Shown here piece by piece: positions 24,726 through 33,746 of a stretch of 56,530 bases of DNA. The notes under the pieces are model-generated. The model was not told where the DNA came from, made no database searches, and saw nothing but the letters and a program-made list of their open reading frames with translations. The translations under genes and the position numbers were made by a program. Every line of letters begins with the position of its first letter. Positions within the stretch are counted from its first letter, which is position 1. Source of the stretch: JBDTNL01 sp039933785 (GTDB lineage: Bacteria > Acidobacteriota > Thermoanaerobaculia > Multivoradales > JAGPDF01); assembly GCA_039933785.1 (NCBI GenBank), contig JBDTNL010000021.1, positions 1 through 56,530 on the forward strand, written 5' to 3'.

Positions 24726-25232
24726 TTGTACGTCCACAACGTGCACTCCCGCGATCTCGCCGGCAGCGCCGCGCAAGTCGGTGCGCTACTCGACAGCCTG
24801 AGCTCGCCCGACGACCGCCTGTGGCCGAACGAGTCGTGGCCTCGTATGCGTTTCGATCGACCCCTTGGCGTGGGCGCGGTGGGTGGTCACGGCCCTATCC
24901 GCTACGTCGTCGAGAGCTACGAACCCGGACTCCAGGTACGGTTCCGATTCACCGGCCCGCGCGGCTTCGTGGGCACTCACGGACTCGACGTCGAGGCCAT
25001 GCATCCTGGCAGGACGACGCTGGTCCACTCGCTGGAGATGGAAGCGCGCGGCGCCGCCCGCATCGGCTGGCCCCTGCTGTTCCGCCCCTTGCACGATGCC
25101 TTGGTCGAGGACGCGCTCGACCAGGCCGAACGTTCCCTCGGCCTATCGCCGCACGGGGCCGTTTGGTCGAGGCGGGTGCGAGCGCTCCGGCTCTTGATGC
25201 GTACCGCAGGACGCGCACGTCCGAAGCGCTGA
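24726..25232 (+). CDS. SRPBCC (START-like) family protein
   Basis: 168 residues, cytoplasmic. The helix-grip fold binds hydrophobic small molecules. Recognisable family segments: HNVHSRDL at the start, LWPNESWPRMRFDRPLGVGA and VESYEPGLQVRFRFTGP. It probably starts at TTG 24726; no ATG or GTG is available before the conserved region, and an ATT one frame away cannot be used. It follows the TetR gene by 10 bases, so the regulator may control its level, and the protein may bind the same ligand. Function otherwise unknown. Confidence 0.75.
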   Translation: MYVHNVHSRDLAGSAAQVGALLDSLSSPDDRLWPNESWPRMRFDRPLGVGAVGGHGPIRYVVESYEPGLQVRFRFTGPRGFVGTHGLDVEAMHPGRTTLVHSLEMEARGAARIGWPLLFRPLHDALVEDALDQAERSLGLSPHGAVWSRRVRALRLLMRTAGRARPKR

Positions 25233-25330
25233 TTCGGCCCGTGTCCAGCCGTGGGGCGCCCTCGTTCCACGAGCAAGGAATCGGGGGCCCGGCTCGGAGC
25301 GCTGGGTCGGTCGGCGCGGTCTCGGCGACG

Positions 25331-25336
25331 TAAGAT
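25331..25336 (+). promoter_or_regulatory. Candidate leaderless -10 box (TAAGAT) of the ECF sigma gene
   Basis: TAAGAT ends 6 bases before the ATG at 25343; there is no Shine-Dalgarno and no clear -35. Confidence 0.45.
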
Positions 25337-25342
25337 CGTTGA

Positions 25343-26158
25343 ATGAACGAAGCGGACGGCCAGGCGCTGCTCGGTGGCGCGCGCGGCGGAGACCCCGAGG
25401 CCGTCGAGGCGCTCCTGCGCTGGATTCAGCCTCGCGTCTATCGCTTCGGGCTGCGCATGTGCGGCGACGAGGAGGACGCCAAGGACGTGCTGCAGGACAC
25501 CCTCCTCGCCGCGGCGCGCAATCTGCAGGGGCTGCGGACCGACGGCTCTCTTTCTACTTGGCTGTACACCCTGACGCGCAACTTCTGCATCAAGAAGCGC
25601 CGTCGCGGCAAGTTCGAGCCCTCGTCGCCGCTCGCTCTCGAGGCCGCCGCCGAGGTGCGCGATCCCGCGCCGCTGCCGGACGCATCCGCCGCTCGAAATG
25701 AGGTCACCGCCGAGCTCGAGCGCGCTCTGCGCGGTCTGACGCCGTCCCAACGCGAGGTCCTGCTGCTTCGCGACGTCGAAGGCCTCACCGCGCCGGAAGT
25801 CGCGCGGGTCCTCGGGATCGGCGAGCGCGCGGTCAAGAGTCGCCTGCACCGAGCCCGCGCAGCCCTGCGCAGCGCACTCGAACGTCCCATACCCGCCAGG
25901 GCTAACGGTTGCCCGGATGTCGAGGGGCTGTTCTCGAAGGACCTGGAGGGTGACCTCTCGCCCTCGATCTGCGCCAGCATGGAACGGCACTTGGCGAACT
26001 GCTCGCGCTGCCGATCGGCCTGCGATGGGCTGAAACGGACGCTCCGCCGATGCGCCGAGGCGCCGCAGCCGGTGGTCCCGGACGACCTCGCCCAACGTGT
26101 GCGCCAGCAAGTCCACGCCCTCGCCCGCCGCTCGCCGGGAGCCCTACCCACGCGTTAG
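25343..26158 (+). CDS. ECF sigma factor with C-terminal zinc-finger (zf-HC2/anti-sigma-like) domain
   Basis: 271 residues. Sigma region 2 at about 20-90 (EEDAKDVLQDTLLAA, STWLYTLTRNFCIKKRRR) and region 4 at about 125-180 (LTPSQREVLLLRDVEGLTAPEVA then the helix RAVKSRLHRAR). The extra C-terminal 90 residues carry C190, C210 and the anti-sigma type motif H216-x3-C220-x2-C223, plus C227 and C237. In ordinary systems this zinc module sits in a separate anti-sigma factor; here it is fused, so the protein may sense a metal or redox signal itself, as CorE-type sigma factors do. The TolC/adaptor/RND operon begins 115 bases downstream and is the obvious candidate target. Confidence 0.88.
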   Translation: MNEADGQALLGGARGGDPEAVEALLRWIQPRVYRFGLRMCGDEEDAKDVLQDTLLAAARNLQGLRTDGSLSTWLYTLTRNFCIKKRRRGKFEPSSPLALEAAAEVRDPAPLPDASAARNEVTAELERALRGLTPSQREVLLLRDVEGLTAPEVARVLGIGERAVKSRLHRARAALRSALERPIPARANGCPDVEGLFSKDLEGDLSPSICASMERHLANCSRCRSACDGLKRTLRRCAEAPQPVVPDDLAQRVRQQVHALARRSPGALPTR

Positions 26159-26190
26159 CCAGCTTCAAGGCGGGACTTCCCCGACCTGCG

Positions 26191-26227
26191 CGAATCCTTT
26201 TTCCGTCCTCCTGGCTCTATCCATATG
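26191..26227 (+). promoter_or_regulatory. Possible ECF-type promoter for the RND operon
   Basis: In the 115-base gap before the TolC gene, the only low-GC patch holds a CCTTTTTCC tract (26196-26204) and, about 10 bases on, CTCTATCC next to ATATG (26215-26227). It does not look like a sigma-70 promoter. That it is read by the adjacent ECF sigma factor is a guess from position. Confidence 0.25.
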
Positions 26228-26273
26228 AGGCGCGCCTGATTCGCCCTGGGCAGCGCGAGCTGGAGACTGCGAG

Positions 26274-27650
26274 ATGCTGAGTTCCAATCTGAGTTCGACC
26301 GTCGTCTTGGGCCTGCTGGGCTTGGCCCTGGCCAAGCCCAGCGCTGCCGATTCCCCACCCCCGCCGCCCAACGTGGTGGTCGACCTTGGTCTGGCCGAGG
26401 CGCAGGCTTCCGCCCGGCAGAACAATCCCGAGCTTCAGGCGGCGCGTGAAGCGGTGATCGCAGCCGAGTCTCGCACCGCCGAGGTCCGGGGAGCGCGCTG
26501 GCCCACCCTCGGCTTCAACCTGGGCAGCCTGAGAACCGACAACCCGTCCCAGGCGTTCGCGGCCAAGCTCAACGCCGGACAGCTCGGCGCCTCCGACTTC
26601 GCGTTGGGGGCGCTCAATCGCCCCGACGCCGTCACTCAGTGGTCCGTCGAGGCGACCGTCATGGCGCCGATCGACGCGTTTGGCAAACTCCGCTCAGCCC
26701 AGGCGGCGCGGAGCGCCGCTCGCGACGCGGCGGCCGCCGATCTCACGGAGGCCGAGGCGGATCTGCGTCTCGGTGTCGAGCAGGCCTACCGCCGAGCTGC
26801 CCTCGCGAGCGTCACCATCGCCACCACCGAGCAGGCGATCACGGCCGCTCGCGAGCGCGAGAGCGAGGTTTCGGCCGCGGTCGCGCACGGTGCGGCGCTC
26901 GAGGCCGACCTGCTCCGCGCCCGAGCGCGCCGGCGCCAGCGCGAGGCCGACCTCGCCGAGCACCGCGCCGAGCGAGGTGCCGCGCTCGCCGAGCTTCAGC
27001 GTCTCCTCGGCGGCCCGATCGCCGAGCTCGACGGCGTGACCTTGGAGCGTCCGGCCGAGCCCCCGCCGCTCGCGGGCAGCCAGGAGCTATGGGTCGAACG
27101 CGCCTTCGCCAGCCGAGGCCTCCTGCGCTCGGGCCTGGCGACGCTCGCCGCCGCGAGCGCAGCGGCCCAGGCGGCGATTCGCGAGCAGCGGCCCGATCTC
27201 AGCGTCTTCGCCACCCTCGCCAACGATCGCATTGCGCTCTCAAGAGGCGCGAGCAGCGCCCTGCTCGGAGCGAGTCTGCACTGGGGCGCCTTCGACCGCG
27301 CGCGCTCCGCCCGCATCGAAGGGGCCGAATCCGCCCGGCGCGCGGCCGAGCAACAGGCCGCCGCCGCGCGCGACCGCGTCCGCATGGAAGCCGTAGTCGC
27401 CTATCGCCAAGCGGTGGCGGGGCGCGAGCGTTGGCAGGCCGCAAGGGGCGGCGCCGAGGAGAGCGCCGAGGCGCTCCGCGTGATGCGCGAACGGCGCGCC
27501 GCGGGCGTCGCCACGCTGAGCGACGAGCTCGCTACCGAGAGCGAGGCCCTGGCGGCGAAGCTCGAGGAGGAACGCTCGCTCACCGAGCTGACCCTCGCCG
27601 ACGCCGCCCTCGAACGAGCCGCCGGATCCCCTGAAGGAGCGTACCCGTGA
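26274..27650 (+). CDS. TolC family outer-membrane efflux channel
   Basis: 458 residues. Signal peptide at 1-25 (ends near AKPSAADS). Two outer-membrane efflux protein repeats made of long alanine- and arginine-rich coiled-coil helices, with the repeat-internal LNAGQLGASDF region and PEL motif near 48. It should form the trimeric channel of the tripartite pump whose adaptor and permease follow. Its stop overlaps the adaptor start as GTGA. Alanine content is unusually high throughout, as in the rest of this operon. Confidence 0.87.
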   Translation: MLSSNLSSTVVLGLLGLALAKPSAADSPPPPPNVVVDLGLAEAQASARQNNPELQAAREAVIAAESRTAEVRGARWPTLGFNLGSLRTDNPSQAFAAKLNAGQLGASDFALGALNRPDAVTQWSVEATVMAPIDAFGKLRSAQAARSAARDAAAADLTEAEADLRLGVEQAYRRAALASVTIATTEQAITAARERESEVSAAVAHGAALEADLLRARARRRQREADLAEHRAERGAALAELQRLLGGPIAELDGVTLERPAEPPPLAGSQELWVERAFASRGLLRSGLATLAAASAAAQAAIREQRPDLSVFATLANDRIALSRGASSALLGASLHWGAFDRARSARIEGAESARRAAEQQAAAARDRVRMEAVVAYRQAVAGRERWQAARGGAEESAEALRVMRERRAAGVATLSDELATESEALAAKLEEERSLTELTLADAALERAAGSPEGAYP

Positions 27651-28732
27651 TACTCAAGCTACCGACCAACCTTGCCCCTTCGCGAGCGCCGCAGCGCCGC
27701 CCCCTGGCCACCGCGGCCGGCCTCGCGTTCGCCGCTTGCTGCCTCATCTCCGCCTCCGCCTGCGCACGGCATGCCGACACGCCGCGCGCTGCCGAGCCCC
27801 GACGCGCCGCGCGGACGGTGCGAGTGGCGGTCACCGAGCTCGCTCCGACCGGTCTCGCCGGCTTCCCTGGCGCGGTGCATGCGCGCCAGAGCGCAACTCT
27901 CGGTGCGCGCGCCGCCGCCGCGGTCATCGCCCTGCCCTTCCGCGAGGGCGAGAGCGTCGCCCGCGGTACCGTGGTCGTAAGACTCGACGACGCCGCACTG
28001 CGCGCCGGCCTCGTCGCCGCGGATGCCTTCCGCCAAGCCGCCGAGGCTGATGCCGAACGCGCCCGCGCCCTGGCCGCAGCGCGCGCCGCCACACCGCGCG
28101 AGGTCGAGGCGGCGGTCGCTCGTGCGGCCGGCGCGCGCGCGCAAGCGCAGGCGGTGCGCGAAGCTCTCGCCTATGCCGAGCTGCGGGCACCCTTCGCCGG
28201 CACCCTGGCAGCACGCTTTGTCGAAGTCGGTGACGTCGTGCAGCCTGGTCAGAGGTTGCTCGAGATCGAGGGTGCCGGGGGCTACGAGTTGCGGGTCGCG
28301 GTGCCCAACCGACTCGCCGCCCACCTCATCGTCGGACAGCGCCTGAACGCGCGAGTCGATGGCATCGACAACCCCCTGGTTGCAACCCTGCGCTCCTGGT
28401 CGAGCTCCGCCGACCCGGCGACCCAGCGGGTCGACCTGCGCGCTGACCTCGACGCCGCTCCCGGCATGCGTTCGGGCCTGTTCGCCCGCCTCGAGATTCC
28501 CGACCCCACGGCCGAGCCCGCATTGCGCGTGCCCGATGCCGCGCTCTTCGCGCGCGGCGGTCTCACCGGGCTGTTTGTGATGGTCAACGACAAGGCGGAG
28601 CTGCGCTGGGTCGCACCCGGCGCCGCGGCCGGAGGATGGACCGAGATCCGCTCCGGCATCGCGGTCGGCGAGCCTGTCATCCTCGACCCCGGCGACCTTG
28701 AAGACCAACAACCGGTCGAGGTTCGACCGTGA
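27647..28732 (+). CDS. RND efflux periplasmic adaptor (HlyD/MFP family)
   Basis: 361 residues, GTG start with AAGGAG 7 bases upstream. N-terminal membrane anchor ending in CCLISASAC suggests signal peptide with possible lipidation. Barrel-sandwich (lipoyl) halves near 80-110 and 185-215 (LRAPFAGTLAARFVEVGDVV), flanking a short hairpin, then the beta-barrel and membrane-proximal domains. It bridges the permease and the TolC channel. Overlaps both neighbours by 4 bases (GTGA), so the three genes are translationally coupled. Confidence 0.87.
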   Translation: MILKLPTNLAPSRAPQRRPLATAAGLAFAACCLISASACARHADTPRAAEPRRAARTVRVAVTELAPTGLAGFPGAVHARQSATLGARAAAAVIALPFREGESVARGTVVVRLDDAALRAGLVAADAFRQAAEADAERARALAAARAATPREVEAAVARAAGARAQAQAVREALAYAELRAPFAGTLAARFVEVGDVVQPGQRLLEIEGAGGYELRVAVPNRLAAHLIVGQRLNARVDGIDNPLVATLRSWSSSADPATQRVDLRADLDAAPGMRSGLFARLEIPDPTAEPALRVPDAALFARGGLTGLFVMVNDKAELRWVAPGAAAGGWTEIRSGIAVGEPVILDPGDLEDQQPVEVRP

Positions 28733-31700
28733 AGCGCCTGGGCCCCGCGGGGCGCCTTGCCGGGCAGTTTCTGCACAGCCGCCTGACACCGCTGCTGATC
28801 GCAGCCGCCCTCGGCCTGGGCGCGCTGGCCTTGCTCGCGACACCGCGCGAGGAAGAACCGCAGATTCGCGTGCCGATGATCGACGTCACGGTCGCCTTGC
28901 CCGGAGCCGAGCCCGAGGAGATCGAGCGCCTGGTGGTCGATCCGCTGGAGCGTGCGCTCTGGGGACTGCCGCACGTCGACCACCTCTACTCGACGGCGCG
29001 CCCGGGCGTGGGGCTCGTAACCGCGCGCTTCGCAGTCAACGCCTCCAACGAAGATAGCCTGGCGCGAGTGAGCGAACGATTGTCCGCGCTCGGCGGCCAG
29101 TTGCCCGCTGGAGCGTCTGCGCCGACGATCGAGCTGCATGCCATCGACGATGTTCCGTTCCTCGCGCTCACCCTGTGGGGCAACAACCTGTCGAGCGATG
29201 CGCTGCGCCCGATCGCCGCCGAGCTGGCGCAGGAGCTGGCGCAGGTACCGCAGACCAGCCACGTGCGCGTGCTCGGCGGCCAGCCACGGGAGGTGCGAGT
29301 CGAGCCCGATCCCGAGCGCCTGGCCGCCTCCGGCGCTACCTGGATCGACCTCGAAAGTGCGCTGCGTTCCGCCGCCGCGCGGCGCGATGCCGGAGTCGCG
29401 GTGCGGGAAAACCGCGCGCTCCGGTTGGAGACCGGCCCGCGCCTCGCCACCGCCGAGGACGTCGGCGCCGTCGTGCTCGGCGTGCGCGGCGGGCGGCCGC
29501 TCTACGTGCACGACGTAGCACGCATCGTGGACGGTCCCGGCGAGGCGGTGGACGCCGTGCTCTTCACTCGCGGCGCCGCCGGCGCGGGCGGGGGCCCGGC
29601 GCACGACGTGCAGGCGGTCACCCTGTCGCTCGCCAAGCGACCAGGCGCCAACGCCAGCGAGCTCGCCCGGTCGGTCCTTGGGAAGCTGGACGACCTGCGA
29701 CCGCACCTGCTGCCCGCCGGCCTGCACGTCGAAGTGACCCGCAACTACGGTGAGACTGCGGCCGAGAAATCCAATGAGCTCGTCCAGCACCTGTTGATCG
29801 CCACGCTTTCGGTGGCGATTCTGCTCTCGCTCGCGCTCGGCTGGCGCAACGGGATGGTGGTCGGCATCGCCGTGCCGGTGACTCTGGCGCTGACCCTCTT
29901 CGTCTACTACATCGCCGGCTATACCCTGAACCGCGTGACCCTATTCGCGCTCATCTTTTCGATCGGCATTCTGGTCGACGACGCCATCGTGGTGGTGGAG
30001 AATATCGAGCGTCACCGCCGCGAGAAACCCGGCCGGCCGCTCGAGCGCGTGGCCACCGAGGCAGTCGACGAGGTCGGCAATCCGACCATCCTCGCCACGT
30101 TCACCGTCATCGCCGCCATTTTGCCCATGGCGTTCGTGCGCGGGCTGATGGGACCCTACATGCGACCCATCCCCACCGGTGCTTCGGCGGCGATGCTGAT
30201 CTCGCTGGCGGTGGCGTTCGTGGTGACTCCCTGGGCGGCCTATCGCATCTTCCGCCGGCAGCGCCCGCGCCGCGAGGCGGTGGAATCGGAGCCGATCGAA
30301 CGACGGCCCGAGGGTCGCGCCACTGCCCAGTATCGCCGGGTGATGACCGCGCTCATCGCGCGCCCGGTGGCACGCTGGGGCTTCTTCGCCGGCGTGCTCG
30401 TCGTCCTCCTCGGCGCCTGCGCGCTGGTCGGCCTCGGCGCGGTGCGGGTCAAGATGCTGCCGTTCGACAACAAAAGCGAGTTTCAGGTGCTGATCGACCA
30501 CGATCCCGGAACGCCGCTCGAGGTCACACTCGCGACCGCCCGCGAGATGAGTCGTGCCCTGGCCGGCGAGCGCGAGGTGACGGATGTCACCGTGTACGCC
30601 GGACTGGCCGCCCCGCACAACTTCAACGGCTTGGTGCGGCACTACTTCCTGCGCCGATCTCCGGCCAGCGCCGATCTGCAGGTGAACCTGGTCCGCAAGG
30701 GAGCTCGCAGCGCGCAGTCGCACGAGATCGCCAAGCGGGTGCGGCCGATGCTGGTCGCCATCGCCGAGCGCCGCGGCGCGCGGGTCAAGGTGATCGAGAT
30801 CCCGCCCGGTCCGCCGGTGCTCGATACGCTGGTGGCCGAAATCTACGGACCCTCGCCCGCCGCCCGCGAGAGGGCCGCGGTGCAGGTACGCGAAACCCTG
30901 CTCCACAGTCCCGGGGTGGTCGACGTCGATACTTCGCTCGAGGCTCCGCACCTCCGGCGCGTGCTCGACGTCGACCGCGAGCGCAGCGCGCTGCTCGGCA
31001 TCTCTCCCGCCTCCGCCTTCGCCACCCTAGCCAACCCCGGCACCGGCGTCGTCGTGGCGCAGCTCGACGAGCCCGCGGCGCGCGAGGCCGTGCCGGTGCG
31101 TCTGCGCCTCGGCGCCAGCGATCGCGGGAGCAGCGCCCGACGTCTGGCGCTCCGAGTGCTGGGGGCGGGCGGCGCGGCTATCGCGCTCGACCGACTGGTT
31201 ACCGTTGGCGACCGTGCGGAGCCCCAACCCATCGTGCACAAGGACCTGCGGCCGCTGGTATACGTGTTCGGCGATCTCGCCGGTGCCCGCGAGAGCCCGG
31301 TGTACGCGATCGCGGATCTCGACCGCGCGCTCGACCGTCTGACTCTCGACGGCGGAGCGCGTCTGCAACGGAGCTCCACTTCACCGCCCTCGACCTCCGA
31401 CCGCACGGCTCTCAAGTGGGATGGCGAATGGCAAATCACCTACGAGGTCTTTCGCGATCTCGGCATCGCCTTCGCGATCGTCCTGGCGCTCATCGCCATC
31501 CTGGTCGTCGGCTGGTTCGAGTCCTTCACGGTGCCGCTCGCCATCCTGTTGCCGATTCCGTTGTCACTGATCGGCATTCTGCCCGGACACCTGCTGTTCG
31601 GCGCTTTCTTCACCGCTACCTCGATGATCGGCTTCATCGCCGGCGCCGGAATCATCGTCCGCAATTCGATCATCCTGGTGGATTTCATCGAGCTCAAGGT

Positions 31701-31977
31701 GCGCCAGGGCATGCCGCTCGAGCGCGCCGTGGTGGAGGCTGGAGTGGTGCGCTTTCGGCCCATGCTGCTCACCGCCGCCGCCGTCGTGGTGGGCTCCCTG
31801 GTAATTCTCTTCGACCCGATTTTTCAGGGTCTGGCGATCAGCCTGATGATGGGCGAGGTCGCCGCCACCCTGCTGTCGCGCATTGCGGTCCCCGTCGTCT
31901 ACTACCTGGTGGCGCGCGGGCACCGCGCCGAATTCCTCCGCCGGGAAGGCCCGGCCCTCGAACCCTCAACAGCCTGA
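28729..31977 (+). CDS. RND efflux permease (AcrB-like)
   Basis: 1082 residues. Twelve membrane helices with two large periplasmic domains, full length. Proton-relay aspartates D417/D418 in GILVDDAIVVVENIERH place it with hydrophobe/amphiphile exporters rather than heavy-metal (CzcA-type) permeases. The N-terminus (LLATPREEEPQIRVPMIDV) and the EEEP motif mark a subgroup distinct from the second pump in this window. GTG start coupled to the adaptor. The substrate is unknown; control by the upstream ECF factor is inferred from position. A DUF2892 gene follows 16 bases later. Confidence 0.92.
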   Translation: MKRLGPAGRLAGQFLHSRLTPLLIAAALGLGALALLATPREEEPQIRVPMIDVTVALPGAEPEEIERLVVDPLERALWGLPHVDHLYSTARPGVGLVTARFAVNASNEDSLARVSERLSALGGQLPAGASAPTIELHAIDDVPFLALTLWGNNLSSDALRPIAAELAQELAQVPQTSHVRVLGGQPREVRVEPDPERLAASGATWIDLESALRSAAARRDAGVAVRENRALRLETGPRLATAEDVGAVVLGVRGGRPLYVHDVARIVDGPGEAVDAVLFTRGAAGAGGGPAHDVQAVTLSLAKRPGANASELARSVLGKLDDLRPHLLPAGLHVEVTRNYGETAAEKSNELVQHLLIATLSVAILLSLALGWRNGMVVGIAVPVTLALTLFVYYIAGYTLNRVTLFALIFSIGILVDDAIVVVENIERHRREKPGRPLERVATEAVDEVGNPTILATFTVIAAILPMAFVRGLMGPYMRPIPTGASAAMLISLAVAFVVTPWAAYRIFRRQRPRREAVESEPIERRPEGRATAQYRRVMTALIARPVARWGFFAGVLVVLLGACALVGLGAVRVKMLPFDNKSEFQVLIDHDPGTPLEVTLATAREMSRALAGEREVTDVTVYAGLAAPHNFNGLVRHYFLRRSPASADLQVNLVRKGARSAQSHEIAKRVRPMLVAIAERRGARVKVIEIPPGPPVLDTLVAEIYGPSPAARERAAVQVRETLLHSPGVVDVDTSLEAPHLRRVLDVDRERSALLGISPASAFATLANPGTGVVVAQLDEPAAREAVPVRLRLGASDRGSSARRLALRVLGAGGAAIALDRLVTVGDRAEPQPIVHKDLRPLVYVFGDLAGARESPVYAIADLDRALDRLTLDGGARLQRSSTSPPSTSDRTALKWDGEWQITYEVFRDLGIAFAIVLALIAILVVGWFESFTVPLAILLPIPLSLIGILPGHLLFGAFFTATSMIGFIAGAGIIVRNSIILVDFIELKVRQGMPLERAVVEAGVVRFRPMLLTAAAVVVGSLVILFDPIFQGLAISLMMGEVAATLLSRIAVPVVYYLVARGHRAEFLRREGPALEPSTA

Positions 31978-31993
31978 CAAGGAGAACAGACTC

Positions 31994-32194
31994 ATGACCA
32001 TCGAACGAGCTCTGCGTGGTATCGGCGGCGGCTTCGTACTGCTGTCACTCGCTCTCGGGTACTTCGTGCATCCGGGTTTCTATTTGTTCACCGCCTTCGT
32101 CGGCGCCAACCTCTTGCAGTCGGCGTTCACCGACACCTGCCCGATGAAGGCCATCCTGAGAAAACTCGGCGTGCGCGCGTCGAGCGCGTGCTAA
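31994..32194 (+). CDS. DUF2892 small membrane protein
   Basis: 66 residues with two hydrophobic helices (about 9-25 and 28-44) and a conserved CPM motif (TDTCPMKAILRKLGV). This YgaP-type domain is found alone or fused to rhodaneses and often beside sulfur or efflux genes. ATG at 31994 with AAGGAG 9 bases upstream. It ends the ECF-associated operon. Function unknown; the cysteine might bind a sulfur species or metal, which is a guess. Confidence 0.85.
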   Translation: MTIERALRGIGGGFVLLSLALGYFVHPGFYLFTAFVGANLLQSAFTDTCPMKAILRKLGVRASSAC

Positions 32195-32260
32195 GGCGCG
32201 TCGTATCGCGTCCCGCCGGCATCGCGCCTACGATAGCCGCGGCGGCTTCCGACCATCCCG

Positions 32261-32566
32261 CTACGCGCCGACGCTTCGCGGCGTCGATCGGCTGAGGGAA
32301 GAAATCGCCCAGACCACCAGGACGACCGGCGCGGCAACCACGGCCAGGACCGCGAGTAGGGCGAGGAGCGGCCCGCCGATCGCGAGTAGCGGCAAACCCA
32401 CGACCAGGAACGCTACGAACACGAGGAGCTTCAGGCCCACGGCCGCCAGACGGAACGGCAGCAGGACGAGCCCGAAGACGAGCTTGAGAAGAAGAATCAC
32501 TAAACCGGCCAGGACGGTGAGTCCGACCAGCACTCCAACAATCGCAACCACGAATAGGGCCAGCAT
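32261..32566 (-). CDS. Small hydrophobic membrane protein, unknown
   Basis: 101 residues, almost entirely hydrophobic, forming three or four membrane helices made mostly of leucine, valine and alanine. The start ATG at 32566 has GGGAGG 8-9 bases upstream, which supports real expression. Antisense to nothing conserved; it converges with the DUF2892 gene (66-base gap) and diverges from the aldo/keto reductase. I recognise no family with certainty. Confidence 0.65.
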   Translation of the reverse strand: MLALFVVAIVGVLVGLTVLAGLVILLLKLVFGLVLLPFRLAAVGLKLLVFVAFLVVGLPLLAIGGPLLALLAVLAVVAAPVVLVVWAISSLSRSTPRSVGA

Positions 32567-32620
32567 TGGCGTTTTTCCTCCCGTCGTTCCCTACGCCAAC
32601 CCAAGATCCTTTGTTTCAGT

Positions 32621-32626
32621 TAGATT
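32621..32626 (+). promoter_or_regulatory. Candidate leaderless -10 box (TAGATT) of the aldo/keto reductase gene
   Basis: TAGATT ends 6 bases before the ATG at 32633; no Shine-Dalgarno is visible. Confidence 0.45.
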
Positions 32627-32632
32627 GCAGAC

Positions 32633-33613
32633 ATGAAGACCCGCGCTTTAGGAAACACCGGCTGTTCAATTGCCTCCATCGGCCTTGGCTGCATGGGTAT
32701 GTCCGAGTTCTACGGTACGACCGACGAGGCGGAATCGCTCGCCACCCTCGAACGCGCGCTCGATCTCGGCGTGTCTTTCTGGGATACGGCCGACATGTAT
32801 GGCAGCGGGGAGAACGAACGCCTGCTGGCCAAGGTCCTCGCCCGGCGGCGAGCCGAAGTCGTTGTAGCCACCAAGTTCGGCAACGTGCGCGGTCCGCAGG
32901 GCTCGTTCCTCGGCATCAGCGGCCGGCCCGAGTACGTTCGCACGGCCTGTGACGCGAGCCTCGATCGGCTCGGCATCGAATGCATCGACTTGTACTACCA
33001 GCACCGGGTGGATCCCGAGGTTCCGATCGAGGACACGGTGGGCGCCATGGCGGATCTGGTGAGCGCCGGCAAGGTCCGGTTCCTCGGGCTCTCCGAAGCG
33101 TCCGCGTCCACTCTGAAGCGGGCAGCCGCCGTGCATCCCATCGCCGCGCTGCAGACCGAATACTCGCTGTGGACGCGGGACATCGAGGCCGAGATCCTTC
33201 CCACCTGCCGGACCTTGGGAGTGACTCTCGTCGCCTACAGTCCGCTCGGCCGGGGATTTCTGACCGGGCGCTTCCGCTCGCTGGACGATCTCGAGGCCAA
33301 CGATTGGCGGCGCGCCAACCCGCGATTTCAGGGGGAGAACCTGGCGGAGAACCAGATCCTGGCCGAGCGGATTCGCGAGCAAGCGAGCGCCAAGGGCTGC
33401 ACGCCTGCACAGCTCGCGCTCGCCTGGCTGCTCGCCCAAGGGACGAACATCGTTCCGATCCCTGGCACCCGCAAGCGCTCCCGATTGGAGGAGAACGCCG
33501 CGGCAGCCGACCTCGAGCTGACCGGGCCGGAAGCGGATGCGCTCGCCGCTGCACTCCCTGATGCGGCCGGAACGCGCTACCCCGCAGCGGGCATGCTGCG
33601 GGTGAACGCCTAG
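32633..33613 (+). CDS. Aldo/keto reductase
   Basis: 326 residues. NADPH-dependent TIM-barrel reductase of aldehydes and ketones. The catalytic tetrad is visible: D51 and Y56 (FWDTADMYGSGENE), K81 (ATKFG) and H124 (YYQHRVDP). C-terminal cofactor motif IPIPGTRKRSRLEEN. It is closest in pattern to the AKR13/IolS-type group. It is a single gene with its own likely leaderless promoter. The 133 bases after it, up to the NodT gene end, hold only a 5-base-pair hairpin (33624-33637). Confidence 0.92.
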   Translation: MKTRALGNTGCSIASIGLGCMGMSEFYGTTDEAESLATLERALDLGVSFWDTADMYGSGENERLLAKVLARRRAEVVVATKFGNVRGPQGSFLGISGRPEYVRTACDASLDRLGIECIDLYYQHRVDPEVPIEDTVGAMADLVSAGKVRFLGLSEASASTLKRAAAVHPIAALQTEYSLWTRDIEAEILPTCRTLGVTLVAYSPLGRGFLTGRFRSLDDLEANDWRRANPRFQGENLAENQILAERIREQASAKGCTPAQLALAWLLAQGTNIVPIPGTRKRSRLEENAAAADLELTGPEADALAAALPDAAGTRYPAAGMLRVNA

Positions 33614-33746
33614 CGCGAACCCAACCTAGCCGTAGGTCGCGAACGCAGAGACGATTTGGTGTGCGGTCTGCCTGGGAGGGCTGAATCGACGCGGCGGTCG
33701 CTGGTCCTATCGATGTGGCCGCCGGCCATCTGCCCCTCGCGGGAGT

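Noticed and set aside
33614..33746. Small hairpin and repeated CGCGAAC in the gap after the aldo/keto reductase
   Set aside because: Only 5 base pairs and a 7-base repeat, expected by chance in GC-rich DNA.
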